Shown here: positions 39,202 to 41,150 of the stretch, piece after piece
Numbering within the stretch: the first letter of the stretch is position 1
How the letters are laid out: every line of letters begins with the position of its first letter
Assembly: GCA_019424965.1 (NCBI GenBank)
Contig: JAHYYL010000022.1
Location: 1 to 41,150, forward strand
Origin: Collinsella sp.
GTDB lineage: Bacteria > Actinomycetota > Coriobacteriia > Coriobacteriales > Coriobacteriaceae
DNA: 41,150 nucleotides
Direction: 5' to 3'
The notes under the pieces: model-generated
Database searches by the model: none
What the model was told of the DNA's origin: nothing
What the model saw: only the letters and a program-made list of their open reading frames with translations
Made by a program: the position numbers and the translations under genes

Positions 39202-41150
39202 ATCACGTCTCATATGGAGTTAAATACACGTTCAACTCCATAGATCTGCCCTATGATTATTATTCGACACCAGAAATAATGAAATCGCTTGCGGATACCT
39301 TGCATAATCCGTTTATTTCCTTCTATGAAACTGCCTTTCTTAAGCGTATTCAGAGGGAAAAAATCGAGTTTATTGGGATTTCGGTGAGCGGCTGTTTCCA
39401 ATTGATTTCTGCAGTTACGTTAGCGAAACTGATTAAAGAAGAATGTCCATCTGTTAAACACGTCTCATTGGGCGGCAATTACATTACTCGTTTAGCAGAT
39501 GACTGCATGAAAGAATGGCATCCCTTTTTTGAATACATTGATTCGATAATGATGTATGACGGCGAAGAGCCGCTTGCACGTCTTCTTGAGGCTCTTGACT
39601 CTGGTGATGACAATCTCGACTGTGTTCCAAACCTTTGCCATGCTAAAGGTGGAAAGATATATAAAAACCATCGGATTGAGCAAACATTTATCAACGATAC
39701 AGTTCCCGATTTCGATGGCTTCGCCCTTTCCAAATACTTCATGCCTGAGCTAATATTGCCGGTTTATTCCTCTAGGCAGTGTTTTAATCATTGCGCCTTC
39801 TGCACCATTCCCGGTGCTACCGGTGGTTGTTACCGAAAGATGCCTATATCGAGAGTATTTGAAATAATGTGTCGGTTAAATGAAAAATACGGCACGAGAG
39901 TTTTCTCTTTTGTGGATGAAACATTCGAAGGCAAAAGAATGGAGCAACTCGCGGATGAAATAAACGCATCGGGAAAAACGTTTTTCTGGCATGGAGAAAC
40001 GAGGTTCTCTCCAACCCTAAGTACAGACGTTTTTAACAAGATATACCAAAGTGGATGTAGGCAGATTCAGTTTGGCCTCGAGTCATACAACCAAAGAGTT
40101 CTTGATCTAATGAAGAAGAACACGAGAGTTGATTGGATTGATCGCAATATCCATGATTGTCTCAATGCGGGTATTCCTGTTCATCTATTTTTTATGATTG
40201 GCTTTCCGACCGAAACTAAAGAAGAGGCTCTGAACACCTTAGCTTATACAGAGAATGTTTTGAATTATTCAAAACAGGTATGTGGTGTTCCATATTCCAC
40301 GAGAGGATTTACGTATTTTGGTCTCGTTATGGGGTCGGATGTTTGGAATCATCCCGATAAGTATGGTGTCTCTGTAATGCCGAAGTCCCAATATGAGGAT
40401 TTGCGCCTCGAAGTGGATTATGTTTCAGGCACTGGTTTAACTTTAAATGAAGCAAAATCCTTATCTGATGAGCATCATATTGATTTTTATATGCAAGAGG
40501 TCATAAACGGTAGCGACACAATTGACTTGCCCCAGCGGCTTCATATTTCAGAGGTGACCTGGATCCTAGATTCTATTCACGCTGTCAGGTATAAGGGACA
40601 TTTGACCAAAGTAAAGCGACGGCTAACTAGTCTAAATCCAGCTGATCGAATCTGGCTGGATTCCAAGACCTCTGTCGTGCTCGTTGAGCCATTTGCCTAC
40701 TTCTATAATTCTGAATACCATCATGTCTATGCTGTTTCCCAGTTGGTATACCTTAAGTTGGCCCGTTTATTGGAGGCCGATTGTAGCATTTCTCTTATTC
40801 TTGATCAGGGCGACCTCGAGCTGACAAGGGCGATAGAAGAACTGTTGCATTATGGATTGCTGAATACAAATATCGATGCCGATTATGTAATGCACGATAA
40901 TGGTTTTCAATTGGTTAAAAGTTCGTTTGTTAAAGAAGTCGGACGCTCAAAAGAGGGGTTAAGAGTACTGCTGAGTTGTGCCACCCATAGAATGTGTGCG
41001 GTTAATGATTTTTCGTTCGCTTTGCTTTCGTTGTTTGAAAAGCCGATCACTAAGAACGAGGTGCGCGACATTTTGAAAAAAGAGGGACTATCGACAAAGG
41101 TTGATTTTCAATCTCAACGCAACAGCCTGAACGGGCCCCGCGTTTCCGCA
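39171..41150 (+). CDS. Cobalamin-binding-type radical SAM protein, main part, open to the right edge
   Basis: About 660 codons remain open to the window edge. The first part completes the N-terminal domain (FIGISVSGCFQLISAVTLAKLI, HVSLGGNYITRL, DSIMMYDGEEPLARLLEAL). The radical SAM core follows with the 4Fe-4S motif CFNHCAFC (CxxxCxxC) near 39780-39803, then FSFVDETFEG, GLESYNQRVLDLMKKNT and FFMIGFPTETKEEAL. After the core, two similar segments, about 40660-40870 and 40900-41120, look like tandem winged-helix/PqqD-type modules (YAVSQLVYLKLARLLE...AIEELLHYGLL; VNDFSFALLSLFEKPITKNEVRDIL). No start codon precedes 39279 in this frame, supporting that it is the rest of the gene begun at 38845. Confidence 0.82.

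Overview
The window reads as chromosomal DNA of a high-GC anaerobic actinomycete of the class Coriobacteriia, most likely Collinsella. This rests on G/C-rich third codon positions, strong GGAGG-type ribosome sites with several GTG and TTG starts, and the gene set: a DUF3793 gene beside a flavodoxin, an aldo-keto reductase with a ferredoxin tail, a long EttA-type ABC-F ATPase and a polar amino acid ABC transporter. The genus is an inference from content; no rRNA or tRNA gene is present to settle it.

Layout. 0-7 kb: a metallopeptidase fragment at the edge, an M19 dipeptidase, an FKBP/SlyD-type isomerase coupled to a UreE-like nickel chaperone, a Cof phosphatase, and a minus-strand run (LysR regulator, RNase HI, oxidoreductase, acylphosphatase, Fur-family regulator). 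7-10 kb: O-acetylhomoserine sulfhydrylase (metY) behind a promoter with a built-in dyad and an unlisted 17-codon Cys-containing leader ORF, then a secreted protein and a small membrane protein. 10-15.4 kb: ketopantoate reductase-like protein, cyclase, aldo-keto reductase, oxidoreductase and endonuclease IV; the last two are each preceded by a copy of the same covarying hairpin element. 15.4-18.6 kb: an amino acid ABC transporter (binding lipoprotein, permease with an extra exported domain, ATPase). 18.7-23.2 kb: flavodoxin plus DUF3793, a membrane-anchored copper-type HMA protein with a CsoR-like operator, a Y-family polymerase plus YolD-like partner behind two LexA-like boxes, and a minimal iron-ADH-like protein. 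23.3-32.7 kb: pgi, two HAD phosphatases, a PfkB kinase, a 230-bp element with perfect 31-bp terminal inverted repeats, TatD, TcdA-like E1 enzyme, an SdpR/SdpI pair with a clear auto-operator, and the ABC-F ATPase EttA.

32.7-41.15 kb is accessory in character. Two A/T-rich blocks (about 32.7-34.4 and 37.0-41.15 kb) flank a G/C-rich pair of unknown genes. The first block carries a Tat-exported C39-like cysteine peptidase and a lipoprotein. The second carries a small conserved protein, a DUF2087 protein, an MFS exporter and a cobalamin-binding-type radical SAM protein whose reading frame is broken once in a T-run and which then stays open to the window edge. Its C-terminus looks like two tandem PqqD/winged-helix-like modules. 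Exporter plus radical SAM enzyme plus small regulator is the best candidate here for an undescribed peptide-modifying or natural-product system; the substrate is not visible and may lie beyond the right edge.

No tRNA, rRNA, CRISPR array, transposase or integrase was found.
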